This document shows positions 33,013 to 42,604 of a DNA stretch of 64,000 bases, piece by piece. Both the position numbers and the translations under genes were made by a program. The stretch lies in NCBI GenBank assembly GCA_965234545.1, contig OZ248348.1, positions 1,364,001 through 1,428,000 on the forward strand, written 5' to 3'. Every line of letters starts with the position of its first letter. The stretch's first letter is position 1. Source of the DNA: Methylotenera sp965234545. Its GTDB lineage: Bacteria > Pseudomonadota > Gammaproteobacteria > Burkholderiales > Methylophilaceae. The notes beneath the pieces were generated by a model. That model was given only the letters and a program-made list of their open reading frames with translations, was not told where the DNA came from and ran no database searches.

Positions 33013-34905
33013 TTAGGTCTTAGCCGTCGGCTGCGCGGCTGGGCTAGCACCCAATTCACCCGAGCCGTTGTCTTTGGGTGGCTTGGCTTTACTTTGCGTA
33101 GGCTTAGGTGGACGCACGGCAATGCCGGCCATGATGTCGTTGATTTGATCGGCATCGATGGTCTCAAACTCCATCAATGCAGCAGTCATGGCTTCGACTT
33201 TATCGCGGTTATCTTCCAACAATTTTCTTGCCAAGCCGTATTGCTCGTCCAATATGCGGCGTATTTCCGCATCAACTTTTTGCTGCGTGGCCTCGGACAC
33301 GGTTTTGGAACTCATGTTGCCAAAAAACGAATCCTGTTCGCTGCCGGCATAGACCATGGTGCCCAATGCATCCGACATACCGTAACGTGTCACCATGTCT
33401 CTAGCCAATTTTGTGGCCCGTTCAAAGTCATTGGAGGCACCGGTCGACATTTGATGCATGAAGATTTCTTCGGCTATGCGGCCACCAAACAAGATGGATA
33501 TTTCTTCCAGCATTTTGTCTTTGTAATTACTGATGCGATCGAATTCCGGCAATTGCCAGGTTAAACCCAATGCCCAGCCACGCGGCATGATGGTGACCTT
33601 ATGCACCGGATCAGCCTTAGGCAACAACTTGGCCACTACCGCATGACCGGATTCATGGTAAGCGGTGTTGCGGCGTTCTTCTTCACGCATGACCATGGAT
33701 TTGCGCTCAGGGCCCATGAAGATTTTATCTTTGGCGTCTTCGAAATCTTGCATGTCCACCGTGCGTTTATTGCGGCGTGCGGCAAACAAGGCCGCCTCAT
33801 TGACCAAGTTGGCTAAATCCGCACCAGAGAAACCGGGGGTGCCACGGGCCAATATGTCGGCTTTGACGTCCACATCAATCGGCACTTTACGCATGTGCAC
33901 CATTAAAATCTGCTCACGGCCTTTGATGTCCGGCAAGGACACCATGACTTGCCTATCAAAACGACCGGGCCTTAATAAGGCTTTATCCAACACGTCGGCT
34001 CGGTTAGTGGCAGCAATCACGATCACGCCGGAGTTGCCTTCAAAGCCATCCATTTCCACCAACAATTGGTTTAGTGTTTGCTCGCGTTCGTCGTTACCGC
34101 CGCCGGTACCTGATCCACGGCTGCGACCAACCGCATCGATCTCATCAATGAAGATGATGCATGGCGAATTCTTCTTGGCTTGCTCGAACATGTCACGCAC
34201 GCGTGAGGCACCGACACCAACAAACATCTCCACGAAGTCCGAACCGGAAATGGTGAAGAACGGCACTTTGGCTTCGCCGGCAATGGCACGCGCCAACAAG
34301 GTTTTACCGGTACCCGGTGGGCCCACCATGAGCACGCCGCGAGGAATGCGACCGCCTAATTTTTGGAATTTAGTCGGGTCGCGTAAAAATTCCACGATTT
34401 CCGTGACTTCTTCTTTGGCTTCATCGCAGCCAGCCACGTCGGCAAACGTGGTTGGGTTATTGGTTTCGTCCAGTTGCCTGGCTTTGCTTTTGCCAAATGA
34501 GAATGGGCCGCCGCCTTTACCGCCGCCTTGCATTTGGCGCATGAAAAACACCCAAACCGCAATCAGCAATATCATGGGGAACCAGGACACAAACAAACTC
34601 ATCAAGAAAGATTGCTCTTCTTCAGGCTTGGCCTCTACTTGCACATTGTTTTTTAGCAAATCGGACACCAACCAAGGGTCGGTAGGCGCGTAACTGTTAA
34701 ATTTTTTGCCATCGTGGGTGGTGCCGTGCAAGACGCGGCCATCAATTTGCACCTTGGCAATGCGGCCGTCTTTCACTTCCTGTATGAATTGGGAATAGAC
34801 GATTTGGCTGTCTGCGCCATTTTTGACACCGCTTAAATTAAACACCGCCATTAACACCATGGCGATCGCAACCCAAATGGCAATGTTCTTAAAGATATTA
34901 TTCAA
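33013..34905 (-). CDS. ftsH: ATP-dependent zinc metalloprotease FtsH
   Basis: A 630-residue membrane-anchored AAA+ protease degrading unneeded membrane proteins, sigma-32 and LpxC. Two N-terminal transmembrane segments flank a periplasmic domain. Walker A is GPPGTGKTLLARA near residue 195, the second region of homology follows, and the zinc site is HESGH (about residue 417) with the third ligand Asp in the later helix. The Pro/Lys-rich C-terminal tail is not conserved. Confidence 0.97.
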   Translation of the reverse strand: MNNIFKNIAIWVAIAMVLMAVFNLSGVKNGADSQIVYSQFIQEVKDGRIAKVQIDGRVLHGTTHDGKKFNSYAPTDPWLVSDLLKNNVQVEAKPEEEQSFLMSLFVSWFPMILLIAVWVFFMRQMQGGGKGGGPFSFGKSKARQLDETNNPTTFADVAGCDEAKEEVTEIVEFLRDPTKFQKLGGRIPRGVLMVGPPGTGKTLLARAIAGEAKVPFFTISGSDFVEMFVGVGASRVRDMFEQAKKNSPCIIFIDEIDAVGRSRGSGTGGGNDEREQTLNQLLVEMDGFEGNSGVIVIAATNRADVLDKALLRPGRFDRQVMVSLPDIKGREQILMVHMRKVPIDVDVKADILARGTPGFSGADLANLVNEAALFAARRNKRTVDMQDFEDAKDKIFMGPERKSMVMREEERRNTAYHESGHAVVAKLLPKADPVHKVTIMPRGWALGLTWQLPEFDRISNYKDKMLEEISILFGGRIAEEIFMHQMSTGASNDFERATKLARDMVTRYGMSDALGTMVYAGSEQDSFFGNMSSKTVSEATQQKVDAEIRRILDEQYGLARKLLEDNRDKVEAMTAALMEFETIDADQINDIMAGIAVRPPKPTQSKAKPPKDNGSGELGASPAAQPTAKT

Positions 34906-35022
34906 AATCGTCTTCCTTTTTAAAAGGCCTAACCGTTATGCTTATTTTATGCTTAAATCTGCGCCCGCTATCAGGCCTTGCTTGCATTTTCATTTATTTT
35001 TTTAGGGGTAAGGCATGCGCCC

Positions 35023-35640
35023 CTACTTTTTACCCAAGCCCAGCAAATACACTTCATTGCTGCGTCCACGTGACGCTTTGGGTTTGCGTGTGACGACTTT
35101 ATCAAACAGGCCGCGCATGCTGGCTAAAATTTCATCGAAACCGGCACCTATGAATACCTTGACTAAAAAATTACCGCTTGGTTTCAACCAATCGCGACTG
35201 AACTCCAAAGCCAATTCGGTTAAATAGGCCGCGCCAGCTTGATCAACGATGGTGATACCTGACATATTGGGGGCCATGTCGGCAATTACAAGGTCTACCT
35301 GCTTGCCCTGCAAACTGTTTTCCAATTGCCTTAAAATAGCCTCTTCGCGAAAATCACCCTGGATGAATTCCACGCCTTTGATGGGCTCCATCTCCAATAA
35401 ATCCAAGGCGATGATACGGCCCTGGCCTTTGAGCCGTTGGGTCGCCACTTGCGACCAACTGCCAGGCGTGGCGCCTAAGTCGACTATGGTCATGCCGGGT
35501 TTAATCAGCTTATCTTTGTCGTCTATCTCGATTAATTTGTAGGCGGCGCGAGCGCGGTAGCCTTCTTTTTGCGCGCGCTTAACGAATTCGTCGTTAACGT
35601 GTTCGTGCATCCAAGCTTTGCTGGAAGGTTTTAGCTTCAT
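35023..35640 (-). CDS. rlmE: 23S rRNA (uridine2552-2'-O)-methyltransferase RlmE
   Basis: A 205-residue Rossmann-fold methyltransferase (FtsJ/RrmJ) modifying U2552 of 23S rRNA late in 50S assembly. It shows the SAM motif VDLGATPGSWSQV, DLVIADMAPNMSG, and the family lysine tetrad region RAAYKLIEID. It is divergent from yhbY and upstream of ftsH on the same strand, as in E. coli. Confidence 0.95.
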   Translation of the reverse strand: MKLKPSSKAWMHEHVNDEFVKRAQKEGYRARAAYKLIEIDDKDKLIKPGMTIVDLGATPGSWSQVATQRLKGQGRIIALDLLEMEPIKGVEFIQGDFREEAILRQLENSLQGKQVDLVIADMAPNMSGITIVDQAGAAYLTELALEFSRDWLKPSGNFLVKVFIGAGFDEILASMRGLFDKVVTRKPKASRGRSNEVYLLGLGKK

Positions 35641-35715
35641 CTGTTAAACTTCGCCCACATAAAATACCGCACTAAAAATCCAGACTTAGCAGTCAACCTA
35701 AAAGAAGAAATCAAC

Positions 35716-36006
35716 GTGAATTCAAAACAAATCAGCTACTTACGTGGCCTAGCGCATAACTTAAACCCGGTCGTCATGATCAGCAACAAGGGCTTATCCG
35801 ACGCGGTCATGAAAGAAATTAACGTCAACTTGGACGCCCATGAACTCATTAAGATAAAAGTCATGAGCGACGACCGAGCCTTGCGCAGTCAAATGCTGCT
35901 GGACATTTGCCAACAGACTAATGCGCTTGCCGTGCATCAAATAGGTAAGCAATTGGTGGTGTACCGCGCATCGACCAAACCTAAAATCGTCGTGCCGCAG
36001 AAATAA
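35716..36006 (+). CDS. yhbY: Ribosome assembly RNA-binding protein, CRS1/YhbY type
   Basis: A 96-residue single CRM-domain protein binding pre-50S particles. It starts with GTG (NSKQISYLRGLAHNLNPVVMI) and includes the GxxG-like loop and the HELIKIKV strand. The divergent position beside rlmE, another 50S maturation factor, is the usual arrangement. It converges on the DUF4149 gene 4 bp away. Confidence 0.92.
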   Translation: MNSKQISYLRGLAHNLNPVVMISNKGLSDAVMKEINVNLDAHELIKIKVMSDDRALRSQMLLDICQQTNALAVHQIGKQLVVYRASTKPKIVVPQK

Positions 36007-36010
36007 GGCC

Positions 36011-36457
36011 TTACTTTTTCAACACCACCACCAAACCGAGCAAGCATTGCAACACATAGGCAATGCTGGCTACCCCGTGCCAGGTGGCAAACCGATCCGA
36101 AAACACACTTTGCATGACATCGCTGGGCAGGGCATCGGCTTTCAATTGGGCCAATATCGGCTGTATGCCAAAGTGACCGGCCAAAACCAATAACAACATC
36201 ACCAGCACCGCCCAGAAATAGCCTTGCTTTAAAGCCAAGCTGCCGTAACCAAACAAGCGTTGCATCAATAAGAAAAAGGCAGAAAACAGGCCTAAATAGG
36301 CCACGTAATCAAAGAACTGGCCGGCCAACTGACCCGCCAACTGCCGGTCTGGAAGCGTGTTAAACAAGACGTAGGCGACCGCGGCTATGCTCCATAGGCT
36401 GCCCACCCAAAAGGTAATGAGTAGCAAACTGACTTTATCTGACCAATTATTTTTCAT
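36011..36457 (-). CDS. DUF4149 family membrane protein
   Basis: A 148-residue protein with four hydrophobic segments, starting KNNWSDKVSLLLITFWVGSLW. The pattern and the place between yhbY and greA match the DUF4149 family of betaproteobacteria. Function is unknown. It lies downstream of greA on the same strand, and its leader includes a 17-bp tandem duplication. Confidence 0.8.
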   Translation of the reverse strand: MKNNWSDKVSLLLITFWVGSLWSIAAVAYVLFNTLPDRQLAGQLAGQFFDYVAYLGLFSAFFLLMQRLFGYGSLALKQGYFWAVLVMLLLVLAGHFGIQPILAQLKADALPSDVMQSVFSDRFATWHGVASIAYVLQCLLGLVVVLKK

Positions 36458-36468
36458 GGTGATACCCC

Positions 36469-36502
36469 AGATTAAACCGCACTAAAGATTAAACCGCACT
36501 AA
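36469..36502. repeat. Perfect 17-bp tandem duplication at the greA stop
   Basis: AGATTAAACCGCACTAA occurs twice without a gap. The right-hand copy contains the greA stop codon; the left copy lies in the leader of the DUF4149 gene. It looks like a recent local duplication. Confidence 0.85.
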
Positions 36503-36981
36503 ATGTATTGAACGTCCAGGATCTCGTATTCTTTTACGCCACCTGGCGCCATGACTTCCGCCACGTCGCCTTCTGACTTGCCTATCAAACCACGTGATAT
36601 CGGTGAGCTGATGGAAATTTTGCCGTTTTTAATGTCGGCTTCGTCGTCACCAACAATTTGGTAGCTGATGATGGCACCGCTTTCTAAATCTTCTATGCGC
36701 ACGGTGGCGCCAAATACACAGCGACCATCGGCGTGCAAGGTGGTCGGATCGATGATCATGGCATTGGATAACTTGGCTTCCAATTCGGCAATGCGCCCTT
36801 CGATAAAGCTTTGGCGTTCTTTGGCCGCTTCGTATTCGGCATTTTCCGATAAATCGCCTTGCGCACGCGCTTCAGCAATCGCCTGTATGACGTCTGGTCT
36901 ATCGACACCGCGTAAACGCAATAACTCTTCTTTTAGAAGTGCGGCGCCTTTTACGGTCACCGGAACTTGTATCACTGCCAT
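36499..36981 (-). CDS. greA: Transcription elongation factor GreA
   Basis: A 160-residue factor that rescues backtracked RNA polymerase. The N-terminal coiled coil carries the acidic tip (ENAEYEAAKERQSFIEGRI) and the C-terminal FKBP-like domain follows. The start at 36981 gives MAVIQVPVTVKGAALLKEEL and has AGGGA about 11 bp before it; the open frame reaches nine codons further upstream. It lies downstream of carB beyond a terminator. Confidence 0.95.
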   Translation of the reverse strand: MAVIQVPVTVKGAALLKEELLRLRGVDRPDVIQAIAEARAQGDLSENAEYEAAKERQSFIEGRIAELEAKLSNAMIIDPTTLHADGRCVFGATVRIEDLESGAIISYQIVGDDEADIKNGKISISSPISRGLIGKSEGDVAEVMAPGGVKEYEILDVQYI

Positions 36982-36999
36982 CTTAAAAAATCCCTGAAT

Positions 37000-37032
37000 A
37001 AAAAACAAACCACACCCAAACTGAGTGTGGCT
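37000..37032 (-). terminator. Terminator between carB and greA
   Basis: On the minus strand CCACAC pairs with GTGTGG and is followed by TTTGTTTTTT. Confidence 0.78.
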
Positions 37033-37083
37033 TTAAATGTGATTGCTTGTGTGTAAATTAAAAATTCTTGAACAAAGTGTATT

Positions 37084-40000
37084 TTATGCCAGCTTTTTAT
37101 GCAAGTCTTGCAAGGACTCCACGGTCAGCTCTTGCATGTGCGCCATGCCTATGCAGGCGGCTTTGGCGCCAGCTAGCGTGGTGTAATAAGTAACTTTGTT
37201 TTGCAAGGCAGAGCGGCGAATTTCATAGGAATCGGCCACCGCGCGTTTGTCTTCGGTCACGTTCACGATAAAGCTGATGTCGTTGTTCTTAATCATGTCG
37301 ACGATGTGCGGACGGCCTTCGGCCACCTTGTTCACTGACGACACTTTTAAACCGTTAGCCGTTAAAGCCGTGGCCGTGCCTTTGGTGGCCACCAACTCAA
37401 AGCCTAAATCGTGTAAGGCATGGGCGATTTCCACCACTTTATTGTAGTCTTCTTTGCGCACGCTGATAAACGCACGGCCGCCTTCAGGCAGTTTGGTGGA
37501 GGCCCCCAGTTGCGACTTCAAGAACGCCTCAGCAAAGGTAGCCCCTACGCCCATCACCTCACCGGTGGACTTCATTTCTGGACCCAGAATCGTGTCCACA
37601 CCAGGGAATTTAATGAAGGGGAAAACCGCCTCTTTCACGGAATAGAACGGTGGGATGATTTCACGGGTCACGCCTTGTGCTTTAAGCGAGGTGCCTATCA
37701 TGCAACGCGCCGCCACTTTAGCCAATTGCAAACCGCAGGCTTTAGAGACAAAGGGCACGGTACGCGATGCGCGTGGGTTCACTTCTAACACGTAAACGGT
37801 TTTGCCTTGGATGGCAAACTGCACGTTCATCAAACCGACCACGCCTAGGGCGCGGGCCATTTGTTTGGTTTGCTCGCGCAATTCATCCTGCAACTTAGCC
37901 GACAAGCTATACGGTGGCAAGGAGCACGCGGAGTCGCCAGAATGCACACCGGCTTGTTCAACGTGTTCCATGATGCCGCCTATGATGACGTCGCCAGTGC
38001 TGTCGCACAAGGCATCCACATCGACTTCCAAGGCATCGTTTAAGAATCGATCCAATAGCACCGGTGATTCGTTAGACACTTTGACTGCTTCGCGCATGTA
38101 ACGCTCTAATTGGGATTGCTCTTGGACAATCTCCATGGCGCGACCACCCAACACATAGCTAGGTCTAACCACCAATGGGTAGCCTATCTCCAAGGCCAAG
38201 CGTATCGCTTCTTCTGGTGTTCTGGCGGTGCGGTTAGGCGGTTGTTTTAAGCCTAATTCTTGCAGCATTTTTTGGAAACGCTCGCGGTCTTCGGCTTTAT
38301 CAATCGCATCCGGTGTTGTGCCTACGATGGGCACACCGGCTTTTTCTAAATCACGCGCTAATTTTAATGGGGTTTGGCCACCGTATTGCACGATCACGCC
38401 GACCGGCTTTTCGATAGCGACAATTTCCAATACGTCTTCCAAGGTCACCGGCTCAAAATACAAGCGGTCCGAGGTGTCGTAATCGGTGGACACGGTTTCC
38501 GGATTGCAGTTAACCATGATGGTCTCAAAACCGTCTTCGCGCATGGCAAAAGCGGCGTGCACGCAGCAATAATCAAACTCGATACCTTGGCCGATGCGGT
38601 TCGGACCGCCGCCCAATATCATGATTTTTTTCTTATTGCTGGGGGCGGCTTCGCACTCTTCTTCGTAGCTGGAATACATGTAAGCGGTGTTGGTCGCAAA
38701 CTCGGCTGCACAGGTGTCGACGCGTTTGTAAACCGGACGCACTTGCAGGGCTTGGCGATAGGCGCGCACGGCGTGCTGATCGGTATTGAGCAAGCTGGCT
38801 AAACGCCTATCGGAAAAACCGCTGCGTTTTAATTTCAGCATGGCGGCTTTATCCAGATCGGCGATCTGCTTGCCTTTTAAGGCTTGCTCGCGGTCTATCA
38901 AATCTTTAATTTGCACCAAGAACCAATGGTCTATTTTGGAGATGGCGTACACCTCGTCCACGCTCATGCCCATTCTGAAGGCATCGGCTAAATACCAAAT
39001 GCGCTCGGGGCCAGGCACACCCATTTCCTTGGTGATCAAGTCTAAGTCGGTGGTTTTTTCATCCAAACCGTCCACGCCCACTTCCAAACCGCGCAAGGCT
39101 TTTTGGAAGGATTCTTGGAAAGTGCGGCCTATGGCCATCACTTCGCCTACCGATTTCATTTGCGTGGTTAGACGCGAATCGGCTTGCGGGAATTTCTCAA
39201 AGGCAAACCTAGGTATCTTGGTCACCACGTAATCGATAGACGGCTCAAACGAAGCCGGCGTTGCACCACCGGTAATTTCGTTACGCAATTCGTCCAAGGT
39301 AAAGCCTACCGCCAATTTGGCGGCCACTTTGGCGATAGGGAAACCGGTGGCTTTAGAAGCCAAGGCCGATGAACGCGACACACGTGGGTTCATCTCAATG
39401 ACGATCATGCGGCCGTCTACTGGGTTGATGGCAAATTGCACGTTCGAACCGCCGGTGTCCACGCCGATTTCACGCAACACAGCCAAGGAGGCATTGCGCA
39501 TGATTTGGTATTCTTTATCGGTCAAGGTTTGGGCTGGCGCAACGGTAATCGAGTCACCGGTATGCACGCCCATGGGGTCTAGGTTTTCAATGGAGCAGAT
39601 GATGATGCAGTTGTCCGCTGAGTCGCGCACCACTTCCATCTCGTATTCTTTCCAACCCAACAAGGATTCTTCAATGAGCAATTCGCTGGTGGGCGAGGCA
39701 TCCAAACCGCGTTCGCAGATGGAAACGAATTCTTCACGGTTGTAGGCAATGCCGCCGCCGCTGCCGCCCATGGTAAAGGACGGGCGAATAATCGCCGGGT
39801 AACCAATACCGGGTTGTACTTGCAAGGCTTCTTCCATGCTGTGGGCAATCACGGAACGGGCTGAGCCTAGGCCTATCTTAGTCATGGCTTCTTTAAATTT
39901 TTGCCTGTCTTCGGCCTTGTCTATGGCCTCTTTGGAGGCGCCTATTAATTCCACTTTGTATTTGGCTAGGACACCGTGCTTATCTAAATCCAAGGCGCAA

Positions 40001-40290
40001 TTCAGCGCCGTTTGCCCACCCATGGTAGGCAACAAGGCATCCGGGCGTTCTTTAGCAATAATCTTTTCCACCACTTGCCAGGTCACCGGCTCGATGTAGG
40101 TGGCGTCAGCCATTTCCGGATCGGTCATGATGGTGGCCGGATTGGAGTTCACCAAAATAACGCGGTAGCCTTCTTCGCGTAAGGCTTTGCATGCCTGCGC
40201 GCCGGAGTAATCAAACTCGCATGCTTGACCAATTACGATAGGCCCTGCGCCTATGATAAGTATGGATTTAATGTCTGTACGTTTTGCCAT
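37084..40290 (-). CDS. carB: Carbamoyl-phosphate synthase large subunit
   Basis: A 1068-residue subunit making carbamoyl phosphate from bicarbonate, ATP and ammonia supplied by CarA; it feeds arginine and pyrimidine synthesis. Two homologous ATP-grasp halves are evident, each with a GAGPIVIGQACEFDYSG-like or GGGPNRIGQGIEFDYC opening. The C-terminal allosteric domain (about 930-1068) binds UMP/ornithine. The length is standard. Confidence 0.98.
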   Translation of the reverse strand: MAKRTDIKSILIIGAGPIVIGQACEFDYSGAQACKALREEGYRVILVNSNPATIMTDPEMADATYIEPVTWQVVEKIIAKERPDALLPTMGGQTALNCALDLDKHGVLAKYKVELIGASKEAIDKAEDRQKFKEAMTKIGLGSARSVIAHSMEEALQVQPGIGYPAIIRPSFTMGGSGGGIAYNREEFVSICERGLDASPTSELLIEESLLGWKEYEMEVVRDSADNCIIICSIENLDPMGVHTGDSITVAPAQTLTDKEYQIMRNASLAVLREIGVDTGGSNVQFAINPVDGRMIVIEMNPRVSRSSALASKATGFPIAKVAAKLAVGFTLDELRNEITGGATPASFEPSIDYVVTKIPRFAFEKFPQADSRLTTQMKSVGEVMAIGRTFQESFQKALRGLEVGVDGLDEKTTDLDLITKEMGVPGPERIWYLADAFRMGMSVDEVYAISKIDHWFLVQIKDLIDREQALKGKQIADLDKAAMLKLKRSGFSDRRLASLLNTDQHAVRAYRQALQVRPVYKRVDTCAAEFATNTAYMYSSYEEECEAAPSNKKKIMILGGGPNRIGQGIEFDYCCVHAAFAMREDGFETIMVNCNPETVSTDYDTSDRLYFEPVTLEDVLEIVAIEKPVGVIVQYGGQTPLKLARDLEKAGVPIVGTTPDAIDKAEDRERFQKMLQELGLKQPPNRTARTPEEAIRLALEIGYPLVVRPSYVLGGRAMEIVQEQSQLERYMREAVKVSNESPVLLDRFLNDALEVDVDALCDSTGDVIIGGIMEHVEQAGVHSGDSACSLPPYSLSAKLQDELREQTKQMARALGVVGLMNVQFAIQGKTVYVLEVNPRASRTVPFVSKACGLQLAKVAARCMIGTSLKAQGVTREIIPPFYSVKEAVFPFIKFPGVDTILGPEMKSTGEVMGVGATFAEAFLKSQLGASTKLPEGGRAFISVRKEDYNKVVEIAHALHDLGFELVATKGTATALTANGLKVSSVNKVAEGRPHIVDMIKNNDISFIVNVTEDKRAVADSYEIRRSALQNKVTYYTTLAGAKAACIGMAHMQELTVESLQDLHKKLA

Positions 40291-40367
40291 AGTTTCTCAG
40301 TTGTTAATCCTGGATCGACCGTTTTCAGTTAGCACGCTTAGCGGGCTTAGCAATGTTTAAGGTCAGC

Positions 40368-41522
40368 CTAGTTTTTTTCCATTAATTCAATAAATTGATC
40401 AAACAAATAACTCATTTCTGTCGGGCCCGGGCTGGCCTCAGGGTGACCTTGGAAACTAAAGGCCGGTTTATCGGTGCGGGCTATGCCTTGCAAGCTGCCA
40501 TCAAACAATGACACATGCGTGGTTTTAAGGTTGGCCGGCAAGCTGGCGGCATCGACCGCAAAACCGTGGTTTTGACTGGTGATGTAAACGCGCTTGGTTT
40601 TGATGTCTTGCACCGGGTGGTTGGCACCGTGGTGACCGAATTTCATTTTATGGGTTTTCGCTTGACTGGCTAGGGCCAACAATTGGTGACCTAAGCAAAT
40701 GCCAAAAGTGGGCACGCCGCTGTCGACTATGGTTTTAATGGCAGCAATGGCGTAATCGCATGGTGCTGGGTCACCCGGGCCATTGGATAAAAACACGCCA
40801 TCCGGCTCATAGGCCAACACGTCGGCTGCAGCAGTTTGCGCCGGCACCACGGTGACCTTGCAGCCGCGCGACACCAACATACGCAAAATGTTACGCTTGA
40901 CGCCGTAGTCGTAAGCCACCACATGGAATTTTTTAGCCGGCGGCTGAGCAAAACCTTGGCCTAAAGCCCACTCGGCTTCAGTGAATTCATAGGGCTTATT
41001 GCAGGTGACCACTTTGGCCAAATCCATGCCAGTCAAACCAGGGAAGCCTTGAATCAAGCTCATGGCAGCGGCAATGGCTTTCGCCTCATCCGCTTCACCG
41101 GCGATGATGGCGCCGGTTTGGGCGCCTTTTTCACGCAGGATACGGGTTAATTTACGCGTATCGATATCGGCAATGGCGACCACTTTATTGGCCACCAAAT
41201 ACTCGCTTAAAGATTGGCTGTTTCTGAAATTGCTGTGAATTAAAGGCAGGTCACGAATAATCAAACCGGCCGCATAAACTTGGCCAGACTCGACGTCTTC
41301 TAGGTTAACGCCGTAATTGCCGATATGCGGGTAGGTTAGGGTGACAATTTGCTTGGTGTAAGAAGGGTCGGTTAAGATTTCTTGGTAGCCGGTCATGGAG
41401 GTGTTGAACACCACTTCACCGACTGCTTGACCGACGCCGGCCTGACCTGAGACACCAATAGAGCTACCACGAAACACAGTTCCATCTGCAAGTACTAGTA
41501 TGGCGGGCAGGTTTTGTGACAC
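40368..41522 (-). CDS. carA: Carbamoyl-phosphate synthase small subunit (glutaminase)
   Basis: A 384-residue class I glutamine amidotransferase supplying ammonia to CarB. The N-terminal domain ends about residue 185; the glutaminase triad is Cys in FGICLGHQLLA with His and Glu in FQGHPEASPGP. It starts ADGTVFRGSSIG after a short leader. It is upstream of carB by 77 bp on the same strand. Confidence 0.97.
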   Translation of the reverse strand: MSQNLPAILVLADGTVFRGSSIGVSGQAGVGQAVGEVVFNTSMTGYQEILTDPSYTKQIVTLTYPHIGNYGVNLEDVESGQVYAAGLIIRDLPLIHSNFRNSQSLSEYLVANKVVAIADIDTRKLTRILREKGAQTGAIIAGEADEAKAIAAAMSLIQGFPGLTGMDLAKVVTCNKPYEFTEAEWALGQGFAQPPAKKFHVVAYDYGVKRNILRMLVSRGCKVTVVPAQTAAADVLAYEPDGVFLSNGPGDPAPCDYAIAAIKTIVDSGVPTFGICLGHQLLALASQAKTHKMKFGHHGANHPVQDIKTKRVYITSQNHGFAVDAASLPANLKTTHVSLFDGSLQGIARTDKPAFSFQGHPEASPGPTEMSYLFDQFIELMEKN

Positions 41523-41617
41523 AGCAACTCCTTGTTTTAGATCACTTAAATGCTTATAAGCGCGCTAATAATAATTTTTATAATCGTTTTCCATCATGAA
41601 CGGATGGTAGATACGCA

Positions 41618-41649
41618 AAACGGGATGAGCTTTTATACTCTTCCCGTTT
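41618..41649 (-). terminator. Hairpin between dapB and carA
   Basis: AAACGGGA pairs with TCCCGTTT, with an inner GAG/CTC and one mismatch. On the minus strand it is followed by only a short T-run. It may end dapB transcription or act in the carA leader. Confidence 0.45.
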
Positions 41650-41753
41650 CAGAATTAACGAATTATAGCGAAAATCGGCTCGCATTTCAACGTCGTATTG
41701 CAAAATAGCCGTGGAATAATTTTATACCAAAGCCGGCTAGGCCAGCTTATAAC

Positions 41754-42563
41754 TTAGCGCAAATTAAGCACGTCCTGCATGTCAAACAAGCCGTGTGCTT
41801 TGCTGCTTAAAAATTTAGCGGCACGCAAGGCGCCCAAGGCAAAGGTGGCACGACTGCTGGCCTTGTGCGTCAACTCAACCCGCTCGCCGGTGCCGGCAAA
41901 CAAGACCGTGTGATCGCCCACCACGTCGCCACCGCGCACGGTAGCAAAGCCTATGGTGCTGGGGTCACGCTCACCGGTGACGCCCTCGCGACCGTAGACC
42001 GCGCACTCGTCTAAATTGCGGCCCAAGGCACTGGCGGCCGCCTCACCCAAACGCAAAGCCGTGCCCGATGGGGCGTCCACTTTATGCCTATGGTGCGCTT
42101 CCAATATTTCGATGTCGTAACCGCTATGCAAGACCTTGGCTGCGGCTTGCACCAAATTAATTAACAAGGTCACGCCCACGCTCATATTGGGCGCGAAGAC
42201 GATGGCGGTTTGCTTGGCAACAAGTTCAATGGCCAATTTTTGTTCTGCCGAAAAGCCGGTCGTGCCTATGATCATTTTCACCCCGTGCTGTTGGCAAGCG
42301 GCCAGGTAAACCATGCTGGCTTCTGGGCGGGTAAAGTCGACCAAGACATCGGCATTTTTTAGAGCCGCATTGACGTCGTCGCTTAGTTTCACACCGGACA
42401 CGATACCAAATTGCTCGCCGGCATCGCGGCCAAGCTGCGGGTTACCGGCGCGGTCTAGGGCGCCGTGCAAGACTAAATCGGCATCAGCAAACACCGCTTC
42501 CAATAAGGCGTGGCCCATGCGACCTGAGCAACCGGCGATAACGATTTTTAATGGATTAGCCAT
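41754..42563 (-). CDS. dapB: 4-hydroxy-tetrahydrodipicolinate reductase
   Basis: A 269-residue NAD(P)H-dependent reductase of lysine/diaminopimelate synthesis. N-terminal nucleotide loop VIAGCSGRMGHAL, active-site HHRHKVDAPSGTAL near residue 158, and the GERDPSTIGFATVRGGDVVG block are characteristic. The gene follows bamE on the same strand. Confidence 0.97.
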   Translation of the reverse strand: MANPLKIVIAGCSGRMGHALLEAVFADADLVLHGALDRAGNPQLGRDAGEQFGIVSGVKLSDDVNAALKNADVLVDFTRPEASMVYLAACQQHGVKMIIGTTGFSAEQKLAIELVAKQTAIVFAPNMSVGVTLLINLVQAAAKVLHSGYDIEILEAHHRHKVDAPSGTALRLGEAAASALGRNLDECAVYGREGVTGERDPSTIGFATVRGGDVVGDHTVLFAGTGERVELTHKASSRATFALGALRAAKFLSSKAHGLFDMQDVLNLR

Positions 42564-42604
42564 AATAACTACCTGATAAATACTGTTTGGATTTTAAAGC
42601 GGCC

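Noticed and set aside
33665..34693. A 342-codon open frame antisense to ftsH
   Set aside because: Composition is Ser/Pro/Leu-rich as expected from reading a conserved gene backward; ftsH on the other strand has all catalytic motifs.
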